From Hymenopellis radicata (lineage: Eukaryota > Basidiomycota > Agaricomycetes > Agaricales > Physalacriaceae), in NCBI GenBank assembly GCA_015501595.1, contig JADNRX010001001.1, positions 1-16,400 on the forward strand: a stretch of 16,400 bases of DNA, in the 5' to 3' direction. Positions 1 through 8,183 of this stretch are shown here, piece after piece. A model generated the notes under the pieces. The model was given only the letters and a program-made list of their open reading frames with translations, did no database searches and was not told where the DNA came from. A program made the translations under genes and the position numbers. How positions within the stretch are numbered: the stretch's first letter is position 1; each line of letters opens with the position of its first letter.

Positions 1-606
1 GACAGTCTTGTTTCCATGTTCCATAATGTCATGCATGCATACACAGGACTCGAGATCTTGGAATGGGCGGAGCTTCTTCGCTGCCATGGGTCCAATAGAG
101 TTTTGAAGGCTCTTCCTTGCAGCCTTTGGTGAAGAAATTAGATGTGGTTCAAAGAGAGTGGAGAGATATACGTACTTTCCACTCCTTATCATAAGGTAGG
201 AACACCATTCGCTGACCTGCGCTCATAATATCGTGCGCTACATGGGGACCTGACCTGCTTGAGAACGATTTGCTCCTGTTAACGAACAACTCGTCGGCGG
301 CTTCCGGTGTATTCAAAACGATCACATTCTGGGACCCAATCGCAGATGATAAATTGGACCGTATTTCTGAGCCCACTCGCGGAACTACGTTCATGGTAAG
401 TTGCCAGTTGATCAGCGGTAGGAAGGTCGACGTACAATTGGGTAAGGACGGAGAGCAGGGACTTGGAATAGATTTCCAAAGAACGGTATTTTCTTGGGCC
501 CAGGGGGGAGAGGAAGGTTGGACTTTGATTTTGAAGACGTTTTGAAGAACAGAAACGCGACCAGACAGCCGAGAGGTACAGCGAAAAGTTCGAAGACAGA
601 AGGCAT
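1..606 (-). CDS. Cytochrome P450, N-terminal part, frameshifted and truncated by the window edge
   Basis: Predicted membrane-anchored haem monooxygenase. The ATG at 604-606 opens a hydrophobic anchor (residues about 3-22), then a basic stretch and the proline-rich hinge LPLPPGPKKIPFFGN typical of microsomal P450s. Exons on the minus strand are 606-436, 384-176 and 123 to beyond 1, with introns of 51 and 52 nt. Exon 2 encodes FREWAQKYGP and ELFVNRSKSFSSR-like text of fungal CYPs. The exon 2/3 joint creates WKAAR, the helix-C WxxxR motif that binds the haem propionate. The I-helix, ExxR and Cys-loop lie outside the window. Exon 2 is one base short: the frame before the CCC (plus-strand GGG, 331-333) gives YHLRLGP and the frame after it gives QNVIVLNTPEAAD. 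Either the gene is broken or a C was lost in sequencing. The CYP family was not assigned. The P450 identity is firm. Confidence 0.88.
331..333 (-). other. Frameshift site in the P450 gene
   Basis: On the minus strand the codons read TTG GGT CCC and then fall out of frame. Adding one C to the CCC run gives LGPQNV, the expected fungal P450 text, and exon 2 (209 nt) becomes 210 nt, matching phase-0 introns on both sides. This is a 1-nt contraction of a C run. Confidence 0.8.
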
Positions 607-1112
607 CTTGAGAGATAGGATGGGGGAAACATTGGAAGAAAAGAAAGCGTATTTAAGGGCTTTCGGACGCGTCAATCTGTCAAAATAGACTACTCGCCCG
701 GAGTCTTGTGTGGATTCCGCTCATGGGCAAGGAACTCCAGGTTGGACCAACGTGTACCAATGCCATCAGCTTCCCAGCGAAAGAATGGAGTGAGAACAGT
801 GTACTGGTGATTTCGTTCCGGTCGCGCAGGATCTCGGTCACCGCTGAGCCGTGAGGCCATCATGACGGCCTGTGGATCGTGCCAAAAAGGCAAGTTGGCT
901 TTCGGCCATCATGTGGGTCGTTCGTACGACATGTAACAGCCACTGAGCCAGGATTGATAGTATGTTCTCCACCACGTCATCTAAATCCGTTCTTCCGTTC
1001 TAACTATGGCACGGAAGTTCCCCGCCAGTCTCCCCTTGCTTAGCGAGCATGCCAGGGAGCTTTTAACTCTGGCTCTCCCTCCACCGCTGGCTGCGGCTGT
1101 TCTTCATCACAA
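607..1112. other. Divergent intergenic region between P450 and MFS transporter
   Basis: About 500 bp separate the two divergent start codons. Apart from the TATA-like box above, no convincing gene or repeat was found. A minus-strand open stretch at 690-893 lacks an ATG at its beginning and is not supported as a gene. The region probably holds the promoters of both neighbours. Confidence 0.5.
650..656 (-). promoter_or_regulatory. Possible TATA-like box of the P450 gene
   Basis: TTAAATA on the minus strand lies about 44 bp before the P450 ATG. It is a weak match to a TATA box, and no transcript start is known. Confidence 0.3.
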
Positions 1113-2757
1113 ATGTCGAACCCACATGATGCCAAAGACCAGGAATCCACCCTGTCCCCTCAATTCCATGGGTATGACACCGAGAAACCGGGAGACGGAA
1201 ATGCCCCACAACTGGCTCCGGAAGAATTCGCTCCTCCCGACGGTGGTTTCAAGGCCTGGTCAACCGTGTTGGGCGCTACACTCGTTTCACTGAGCACGTT
1301 TGGGTACGTTGGTACATGTTATAGTAATTCATTGCAGTTGACTTGAACGTATAGTTTTGTCAACGGCTTCGGCGCGTTTTCAGACTATTACAATGAGGCC
1401 TACCTCACGAACTACTCTGCTACGCTCATCTCGATGATAGGCGCACTGCAAGTGTTCCTACTCTACATTCGTACGACAAACCAGTAGTGACTCGTTTACC
1501 TGGTCGGTTTGACATCATTCGTAGTGGCTGGTTTTTCTGGAGCTGTCTTTGATGCCATCGGACCACGCCTCCTTATGCCCTTCAGCGGTATTATCGTTGT
1601 GTTCTCGATATTCATGCTTTCCTTAACAAAACCACAACAAATATGGCAACAGTTCCTAGCACAAGGTGTCCTCTTCAATCTTGGCGCGTCGTTCGGGTAT
1701 GTCATCCTTCCGTGCAGTCCGTAGCTCCCTAACTTGTTCTATTTTAGATTCTTTCCTTGCCTCGCGGTCGTCTCGCACTGGTTCCGACGCAAGAATGCGT
1801 ACGCAATAGGATGTGTGGCTGCCGGTGCTAGTGTTGGGGGCATCATATTCCCAATCATGATCCACCGTCTGATTCCTAAGATTGGATTCGGATGGACGAT
1901 CCGCATAATTGGCTTCATTGCACTGTTTTGTTATAGCATCGGCGTTCTAACAATTCATGCTCGGCGCCCTACAAAACCGTTACCTCCGTTGACACAATTA
2001 CTGGACTTTGGCGCTTTCAAGCATCCTACATATACCTTCCTTGCCATAGGTTCCTGGATATCTATATTCTCCATCTTAAACCCGTTTTTCTATGTGGGTT
2101 TATACGGAACGGTGGCGTTCGGTGAATCGAACCTTACGCCTTACTATCTGGCGGTGCTCTGTGCTACATCCATCGTTGGCCGAGTTGGACCGGGACTTAT
2201 CGCCGATCGTTTGGGACGGTGCGTTACTGTGGCACATTCTAAATCCATAGGCCTGATATTAACAACTCGCAGGTATAATGTCATATGCGTCGGTACATGT
2301 ATTTCATCGGTCCTAATCTTGGCTGTCTGGTACACGTCCAGCACCGAAGGCAGTCTTGTCGCATTTGCCGCACTCTATGGATTTACATCGGGTCCATTCT
2401 TCTCACTGCTTCCTGTAAGGACTATAACCATGCGATCCAAGTCCGTTTAGTCACTCTGCAGTAGTCTTGTGTTGCACAGATATCACCCATCGAGAAAGTC
2501 GGAGCTCGCATCGGCATGATGTTCGCGACGATGTCATCCGGTGCATTTGCTGGTACGCCCATCGGTGGCGTCTTCATTAAGACGAAGACGTTGGACAACT
2601 TTCATCATCTTATACTTTTCTCGGTATGTACTCACTGGCGCACTTTGAGCGTGATGTTCTGACCGGCGAATCATAGGGTGTCGTCGGGCTTGCAGGCTCC
2701 TTCTTTCTGTTCCTTGCTCGATTTAGTTTGGAACGTCGCGTGTTTGTCAAAATATAG
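1113..2757 (+). CDS. MFS transporter, monocarboxylate-permease type (MCT/MCH family), complete
   Basis: Twelve-helix plasma-membrane or vacuolar transporter of 443 aa. Exons are 1113-1303, 1355-1470, 1525-1696, 1748-2218, 2273-2414, 2465-2623 and 2677-2757. The six introns are 50-54 nt, and the joined coding length (1332 nt) is a multiple of three without stops. A hydrophilic N-tail (about 45 aa) leads to PPDGGFKAW, the conserved MCT motif before helix 1. Later come FDAIGPR after helix 2/3 and HWFRRKNAYAIGCVAAGASVGG, matching the MCT helix 5 signature (RRxxAxG...G). LIADRLGR is the A-like motif between the halves, and QISPIEKVGARIGM precedes helix 11. The start at 1113 is chosen because the N-tail and the MCT motif follow in frame. 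Fungal relatives (MCH4/MCH5, esterase-linked permeases) carry monocarboxylates, riboflavin or unknown metabolites, so the substrate is open. The gene is divergent from a P450, which may indicate a shared metabolic role. Confidence 0.9.
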
Positions 2758-3057
2758 AGTACTTGTTGAGTACTTGTCCACATTTGGGACGGTGCGTGTC
2801 ACTGCGTGACTCTGGCGCCATAGGGCAAGCAAGGTGATTAGAAATTCCTTGTCGGGTCTTCGCGCCGCTGCGCAACCATTACAATCTCTTTAACTGTGTA
2901 CACACATTATTTACCATTTATTGTACATCTGTCTCGAAACCATGATGAATAACTCTACTCTTGCCAACACTTATCATCCTTTCCGTCTCGTTTATCTTCC
3001 CAGAATCCAGTACGTACCCAGAGAATGTTAAGCCTATGTAACGTCCACAAGCATGAC
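2758..3057. other. Convergent intergenic region
   Basis: 300 bp between the stop codons of the MFS gene and the minus-strand uncharacterised gene, so it should hold both 3' UTRs. Directly after the MFS stop there is a 9-bp direct repeat, AGTACTTGT at 2758-2766 and 2769-2777. AT-rich text near 2900-2950 could hold polyadenylation signals. Nothing else was seen. Confidence 0.45.
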
Positions 3058-4945
3058 TTATACACACTGGAGATGAGGACACGAGGACAGATACGGTGGT
3101 GGAGGAGAGATGGGAATAGCTGTGCAGAGGGGCGGAACCTTCTCCGGCGACATCTCAATCGTGGCTCCGGCATCCTTAAGGGCAGGGACTGATGCCTCAC
3201 CATCCATGCAGGGCTCTTCCTGGTCCAAATCTCCACCCATTGTAGACTCCAAGTTAACATGCACAGCCCAACGCTCAATGTCACGTTCATATTCAACGAA
3301 CCCAGACAGGTTTTGGGCGGTGAGAGCATCCGTCAATGTCTGCTCAGTTTCCTGAAGAACATGAGCGAAACAATCACAAAAATGAGTAGGAATTGGCACA
3401 TTAGCATTGGCTTGTCTGCCTGCAACATGGATGGGCAAAACAGAGGTGTTTCCGGTATCTGCGGTTTTTTGCCGTTTTTCAGGAGGTGGGCCGTCGGAAT
3501 CACACCTTGACGATGGAGACGAATGGGGGGGTCCTGATGGTCCCGGTGGAAGCCCACCCGCAGGTGGCAATGACCACGGTGGCGGCATGGAAGACTCTTC
3601 TTCTTTGCAGGATCGCCAAACGGTGTTGCCCTCATGAAGATTGGAAGCGATGGCGGGTGCGCGGGAGACCACTGCCTGTTTATCCACCTCGAACTGGGCT
3701 GTCATCACCTTCGCTAATCGGCGCAAACACAGAAACAGCCTCACTATTTGAAGTGGGGCATTGTCTTCGAAGGAGAAGAAATGGACCGGATCTGCGGATA
3801 CATAGACGCGCTGGTAGTCGCCTGACCAGTAGGATGCATAAACGGCTACCCCATCCCTACCTAGGGCGAATCCGAACAGAGTCCGATTGTCCAAGGCCAG
3901 AGCACGGCGTTGAAGATGTGCAGTCGTGAAGTCCATACAGAGCTGCTCGTATCTATGCGACTGGGAGGGGTTTTTGTATTCGAGAAATGTGGCGATGAGG
4001 TGTAGGTCCACCAAATCAACACGGGGGTTGTGTTGAAACTGGACATTGGCATACAGGTTGGCTTGCTCTGGGTTCCGCTTTATTGCGGGTATTCTTATAG
4101 GCTTGGTGGATGCGGGGTCGGCATCGGTGGATGTGGAAATCGGAGGAGACAAAGGCAGTTGAGGGGGGGGTATGGCGGTAGTTCTGTCTGGAGCGGTTGT
4201 TCCTTGGAGAATGAAGCGGATCTCCTCACCAATGGTCGTTCCGTTGATGGGACCATAAACGACGAGGGCATCGGGGCGGGCCTCACTGGTGGATATGGCA
4301 TTTTCTGTCAGCCATATACTTTCTTCTAGACTGCAAAGAAAGAAATAAGTGTTGGTATATACACTAGAAATCAACGTACACAACACAGAAACCCTCGCCA
4401 AACTCGGGCTTGCCGTCTATCAAATACTGATGATCAAAGACGTCCGTGACTAGAGAGTCCATGTGGCGCCGAAACGTGGCCTCATTGTAGGCATTCCGTG
4501 ATTTAACATCCCAGTACAATGCGACAAGCGTGTGCAACGTGCCCAAGATGGCGCGCGAGTCTGCGTCGTCCTTGAAGGCGGTCGGATTGGCTCCGCTGAC
4601 AACGGCCTTGTGAAAAGCCTCCGCTCCTCGCTTGTCGAACGGTGGATGACAAGTCGTCTCCTGGGAAGTTGAAAATGAAAAATGAAGGCGAGGCGAGAAG
4701 GGGAGAAGGCGACGTACCATCCACTCCTGTGGAAGGACGAGTTCGGACAGACCTTCCACGTGTTGTTGGGTCTTTTCAAAAGTCGAATTCTTAACCCGTT
4801 GAACAATCGAGTCTTGCAGCCAGGATTGGAAGCATTTCACGGAGGCTGCTACTCTGCTAAGATGTCAAGAGATAGCTCGATGACAAAGGATAAGCATACT
4901 TTCTTTTCAGGTGCCTTCTTCTTGCCTTTGGGCCTAGGTAGACAT
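3058..4945 (-). CDS. Uncharacterised protein, Pro-rich middle, no recognised domain; 5' end unresolved
   Basis: I do not recognise this gene. Well-supported exons on the minus strand are 4856-4718, 4660-4380 and 4330-3058, with introns 4661-4717 (57 nt, phase 0) and 4331-4379 (49 nt, phase 2). The stop is at 3058-3060. The text is clearly coding: helical, charged N-terminal segments (FEKTQQHVEGLSELVLP, GAEAFHKAVVSGANPTAFKDD) and an ordered middle (ESIWLTENAIS, ALVVYGPINGTT, GVAVYASYWSGDYQRVYV, HFFSFEDNAPLQIVRLFLC). Then come a Pro/Ser/Gly-rich stretch, a basic EKRQK cluster and an acidic, Pro-rich tail. The first open codon often taken as a start (4838-4840) is GTG, so the true ATG lies upstream. 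An intron at 4857-4899 (GTATGC...TTAG, 43 nt) points to a first exon ending at 4900, with an ATG at 4943-4945. That exon has a stop in the ATG frame unless one C is added near 4936-4938. No signal peptide or membrane segment is visible. It could be a lineage-specific regulator. Confidence 0.65.
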
Positions 4946-5266
4946 GAGCAAGACCCTACATGGTTTCGACAGCGTTCTTACTGCCATAATTCGGGCGCGG
5001 AGAGCGGGGTCCCTGCGTTGGACATTGGTGGATGACTGTGGGCGTAGGTTCAAGACCGGGAACCGGAGAGGGGCTTGACTATCCCGCAACTCCATCTCCT
5101 CACCAGTGATGCATCCAGACCTGCCGTATAATATCGCCTGCCAAACCCATAGCATCGATGGTAACGACACTGCGTCAACGAAGACGCGACCGCGCGGGGC
5201 GCTTGCTCTCAGGGCGCTCAGGCACTCAGCGGCACACCGTCGGCTCACACGTCGAACTTCCAATAA
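4946..5266. other. Gene-free stretch
   Basis: About 320 bp between the uncharacterised gene and the duplicated MFS exon. A minus-strand open frame covers part of it, but its translation is Arg/Ser-rich without recognisable protein text or splice context. It may contain the promoter of the minus-strand gene. No repeat was seen. Confidence 0.4.
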
Positions 5267-5350
5267 TCGTCGGGCTTGAGCCTTGCAGGCTCCTTCTTTC
5301 TGTTCCTTGCACGATTTAGTTTGGAACGTCGCGTGTTTGTCAAAATATAG
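5267..5350 (+). pseudogene. Duplicated fragment of the last MFS exon
   Basis: This segment repeats 2681-2757, the last exon of the MFS gene apart from its first four bases, on the same strand and up to and including the TAG stop. Differences are a 7-bp insertion (TTGAGCC after position 5275) and one T-to-A change (GCT to GCA, silent). Outside these limits the two loci do not match. No other MFS exon is found nearby, so this is an orphan fragment; the insertion would shift the frame if it were read. Confidence 0.9.
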
Positions 5351-5398
5351 TCACAACTGGCTGGGTAGATAGAACTACTCTGTATATTGATTGGCACT

Positions 5399-5441
5399 GG
5401 ACGTTCCCGTAACCATTTAGAAACGTAGATTATTTTCTAAA
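5399..5441 (+). repeat. Left terminal inverted repeat of the MITE-like element
   Basis: Begins GGACGTTCCCGTAAC and pairs with 5866-5909 read in reverse complement. It holds an internal TTTAGAA/TTCTAAA hairpin. Confidence 0.8.
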
Positions 5442-5865
5442 CGCCAAAAGAGGCAATCTGCGAGCCCGGCGCCAGGGTACCAGGCTTCCCTGCGCCAAAT
5501 CTATCGCGGTGGGCTGCTTTCAGATTATAGTCTGGAGACACCCCCTACCCCCTCTTCCAGAGTAAAACTTACTTTCTAGATGTCGTCGTTAGTGCCCTGA
5601 AAGCACGGCACACACAGTGGTGTGTCACTTCTTACATTCCCTTCACGCTGTGAGCTCAAATTCATGGCCAAAGGCATACTTGACAAGCGACCTACCTCCG
5701 AGTCAAGAACACGTCGTTTTCGGGCTGTTTTCGAGATTTCCTTACGGGATTAAGACGTCGGCAGCCGCGGCAGGAGGTTTATCGTGTCGAATTGCCATCT
5801 TTTCTAGATTGGCTTACGGTTTGCATGTCTGGTTTCCTAAATTGCGGAGTTCCAATTATCTGACA

Positions 5866-5909
5866 TTTAGAAGATAATCTAGCTTTCTAAATGTTACGGG
5901 AAGTCGTCC
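5866..5909 (-). repeat. Right terminal inverted repeat of the MITE-like element
   Basis: The reverse complement begins GGACGACTTCCCGTAAC and then follows the left repeat for about 38 bases with few differences. Confidence 0.8.
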
Positions 5910-6699
5910 ACTATGATTTCCTTTAAGTTACAGCACATTGCAGTGTTGTGCGGGTGCCAGTGGCCGAGGTAAAGTCATGGCTTTGATGGCCGGCCATCGT
6001 CTTCTGGCCATGGCCTTTCCCACGCCTACTGGCTTTTGTATACACTCATGTCCCGTACTTGCCAATACAATGTTTCGTCCTTGTCTCTCGATCCACAATG
6101 GCAACAGACGACCAAGCGCTACGCTGTCGGCACCTCGAATCCATTATTACGATGTGCCGCAGCTAATACTGTCATGTATCGGCAGGAAGGAAAACGCGTG
6201 GCGCCAGACAATGCGTGTTTTGGCTGTGATGAGCGCATTAACCTAATTACTTACCATCTGTATATCCCGAACATTTGTTTGTCGGCTCTCTTGAAATGCA
6301 CGCTCGTCATCAGTGCACAGGTCATTGATCGCGACCTCTAAGCAGAAAGCCTTAGGCTTCCCGCATTGCAGCGCTGCCAGCGCATCGCGGGCTCTTAGTG
6401 GAGAGTACAGGACGGTCAAGAACGTATTGGCAAACGGATTCACAATTGTCAGAGGCCATTGCGGCGGTTAGTCGACAGTCCCCGGTAAGCACAAGAAAAT
6501 CGAGTCAATTGTAAATCGACGGCCGAGTGCAAGTAGGTACAGGTAGCATGCATTTAAAGGAAAGACCAAAAGAGTGGCTGCAACGAGTGAGTACTCGCCA
6601 TTGCGTTGAGGTATGGCAGGAGTATTAGCTGAGACTGCGATCATGGCCATGGACAATCGGACCGCTCATCCGCATGCGTGAGGCCAGTTTCATGGCCAG

Positions 6700-6721
6700 C
6701 TGGCAAGCGATCGCTTGCCAG
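6700..6721. repeat. 22-bp perfect palindrome upstream of UBC7
   Basis: CTGGCAAGCGA joined to its exact reverse complement, with no spacer, centred on CGATCG. It lies 227 bp before the UBC7 ATG. It could be a dimer binding site or a cruciform-forming sequence. No factor is assigned. Confidence 0.85.
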
Positions 6722-6848
6722 GTTTGCTAGCCCTGGCTTTCGGCCAAGGCCACTGACCGGGACAACACTGGTGCCACATTGACACTGTGATTTCCTTTGA
6801 GACTGTGCGGCGTCTGTTTCAAAGCCATACGGCGTCTGCCGGCCTCGG

Positions 6849-6854
6849 CACGTG
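6849..6854. promoter_or_regulatory. CACGTG E-box in the UBC7 promoter
   Basis: Palindromic hexamer 93 bp before the UBC7 ATG and 10 bp before the TATA box. Fungal bHLH factors such as Cbf1 bind this sequence. The same motif occurs upstream of the next two genes. Confidence 0.45.
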
Positions 6855-6864
6855 ACAGCATTAC

Positions 6865-6872
6865 TATAAATA
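6865..6872 (+). promoter_or_regulatory. TATA box of UBC7
   Basis: TATAAATA, an exact consensus match, 75 bp before the ATG at 6948. Confidence 0.6.
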
Positions 6873-6947
6873 TGTGGCTCAGGAAAGGTCTCGAAGAAAG
6901 TCCCCATCGCCTTCATCGAAGTATCCTCTACCGCCGCTCCGCCCGCC

Positions 6948-7838
6948 ATGTCCAAGCCTGGTACACCCAGTCAGCCCAACTCGAATACTCTTCTGCTGCG
7001 CCGCCAGTTGCAGGAACTGACCAAACATCCTGTTGAGGGATTTTCCGCTGGTACGTCTCATCGCGAGCTGTTCAAAGGCATTCTCATGCTCTGCTAGGCC
7101 TTGTCGATGATGATAATATGTATGAATGGGAGATTCTCGTCATCGGGTACGTCGTCGATGTCTTTCATGCGTCGAATGCCACTAAATCGTCGTCTCAGTC
7201 CTGCCGACACGCTATAGTAAATATCACGATCTATTCGTGTATACTGCTCAAGATAACACTTTTCCACAGCGAAGGTGGTTTCTTCAAAGCACGCCTCACG
7301 TTTCCTCCCGAATTCCCGCTCCTACCGCCCAAGATGCGCTTCATAACCCCCATGTGGCACCCCAACAGTCAGGATCTTACCATGCATATTTGAGATTACA
7401 TCTGAAAAGTGATATAGTCTATGCTGATGGTGTCGTCTGCGTCTCCATTCTCGTGAGCTTGCCCTCTCATCCCTGCCCCCTCGATGTCCTCACCGTTCAC
7501 ATTAGCATGCTCCTGGAGACGATCAGTATGGATACGAAGATGCTGGAGAGCGCTGGATGCCTGTACACACCGTGGAATCGATTGTACGCGCCTCATCTTG
7601 GCCATCACACCTTGACTCACAATTCCGCAGCTCATAAGTGTTATCTCCTTGCTCTCCTCCGATACGCCAAACCTTGACAGTCCTGCGAATGTCGATGCCG
7701 CCAAGGAAGTTAGGACCGATCCTAACGGTAATCTCGGATTAGCAGTGTTGCGAGGATCTGTCATCTAACATTCCAACAGGTTACAAGAAAAAGGTTCGAA
7801 GATTGGTGCGCCGTAGTGCTGAGGAAGCTTTCGATTAA
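6948..7838 (+). CDS. UBC7: Ubiquitin-conjugating enzyme E2, UBC7/UBE2G1 type, complete
   Basis: Carries ubiquitin as a thioester and passes it to substrates with an E3. In yeasts Ubc7 works at the ER membrane in ERAD; this protein resembles UBE2G1 most (LLLRRQLQELTKHPVEGFSAGL, GPADTLYEGG, SPANVDAAKEVR). Exons are 6948-7050, 7098-7146, 7199-7216, 7270-7367, 7418-7452, 7506-7583, 7631-7727 and 7780-7838. All phases agree, giving 537 nt and 178 aa with no break. Exon 3 is only 18 nt. Seen in the protein: HPN motif (residues 87-89), catalytic Cys97 in GVVCVSIL, and the insertion HAPGDDQYGYEDAGERW after the Cys that marks the UBC7 class. The basic C-tail is KKKVRRLVRRSAEEAFD. There is no membrane segment, so ER recruitment would need a Cue1-like partner. 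Length is slightly above the usual 165-172 aa because of a short N-terminal extension. The next gene starts 345 bp downstream on the same strand. Confidence 0.96.
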
Positions 7839-8078
7839 TGGGAGGCATCGATTGCATTGGACCGTGTCGTGTTAAAACTACTCAGCCCAATCCCTGCTAC
7901 CGATCCCAGCTTCATGTCTTATAACGAACGCTCTCGCATCTCACCATACTATCCTGTCATCTGTCCTTGTCCGTATTACATTAGGTTCTAATTTGGACTC
8001 TGTCAATTACACTCTCCAAAGTTCTGCTTCGCTCTGAGCCTCGTTGCTAGCACTGGAAATTCAAATTAGTTACCCTAC

Positions 8079-8084
8079 CACGTG
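8079..8084. promoter_or_regulatory. CACGTG E-box upstream of the ERCC6L2-like gene
   Basis: Hexamer 99 bp before the ATG at 8184, in the context CACGTGAT. The UBC7 box reads CACGTGAC. Confidence 0.4.
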
Positions 8085-8109
8085 ATCCTGGAACGCGTAA
8101 GCCCGGACC

Positions 8110-8125
8110 GGAGCCGATCGGCTCC
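8110..8125. repeat. 16-bp perfect palindrome upstream of the ERCC6L2-like gene
   Basis: GGAGCCGA joined to its exact reverse complement, again centred on CGATCG, 58 bp before the ATG. A transcription-factor site is possible. Confidence 0.7.
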
Positions 8126-8183
8126 TATTGTCCTTTCCCTCTTGCTAGATTGACTCCCTGGTCTTTGTTCTCTTACTATCATT

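Larger units (their letters stand above)
5399..5909. mobile_element. MITE-like non-autonomous DNA transposon, 511 bp
   Basis: The left end (5399-5441) and right end (5866-5909) are inverted copies of each other. Both start GGACG, then TTCCCGTAAC, then ATTTAGAAA and TAGATTAT...TTCTAAA, with only a few mismatches and 1-2 base gaps. The arms also contain an inner inverted repeat (TTTAGAA...TTCTAAA), so each end can fold alone. The element is flanked by ACT at 5396-5398 and 5910-5912, a possible 3-bp target-site duplication. No transposase reading frame lies inside. The superfamily was not assigned; a 3-bp duplication would fit PIF/Harbinger- or CACTA-like elements, but the termini match neither canonical sequence. 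Confidence 0.75.
5910..6947. other. Gene-free kilobase upstream of UBC7
   Basis: No reading frame here shows protein-like text with splice signals. Frames at 5938-6246, 6036-6341 (plus) and 6468-6656 (minus) are open but look random. The right part (from about 6690) holds a palindrome, an E-box and a TATA box and is probably the UBC7 promoter. A non-coding transcript cannot be excluded. Confidence 0.45.
7839..8183. other. Intergenic region UBC7 to ERCC6L2-like gene
   Basis: 345 bp holding the UBC7 3' UTR and the promoter of the helicase gene, with a CACGTG box, a 16-bp palindrome and a pyrimidine-rich stretch before the ATG. No gene was seen. Confidence 0.5.

Noticed and set aside
690..893. 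Minus-strand open frame with protein-like text (GIGTRWSNLEFLAHERNPHK)
   Set aside because: It begins at a TTG, has no clear splice context or partner exons and I cannot link it to a family; it may be a fragment but cannot be supported.
1006..1293. Plus-strand open frame starting before the MFS gene
   Set aside because: Its second half is a shadow frame of MFS exon 1; the MCT motif lies in the other frame.
2465..2479. Alternative acceptor at 2479 for MFS intron 5
   Set aside because: Keeps the frame but removes SCVAQ, which matches the family, and makes a longer intron than the others; the acceptor at 2464 is preferred.
2955..3329. Minus-strand open frame at the 3' end of the uncharacterised gene
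   Set aside because: Overlaps the longer, protein-like frame and has Arg-rich, shadow-like composition.
5617..5877. Plus-strand open frame inside the MITE-like element
   Set aside because: 86 residues without transposase features; the element appears non-coding.
5938..6246. Open frames in the kilobase before UBC7
   Set aside because: Compositionally random, no splice sites or recognisable motifs.
6468..6656. Minus-strand open frame with a hydrophobic stretch (membrane-like)
   Set aside because: Short, isolated, no supporting exons; hydrophobicity may be chance.
7396..7764. Minus-strand open frame across UBC7
   Set aside because: Antisense shadow of the UBC7 exons and introns.
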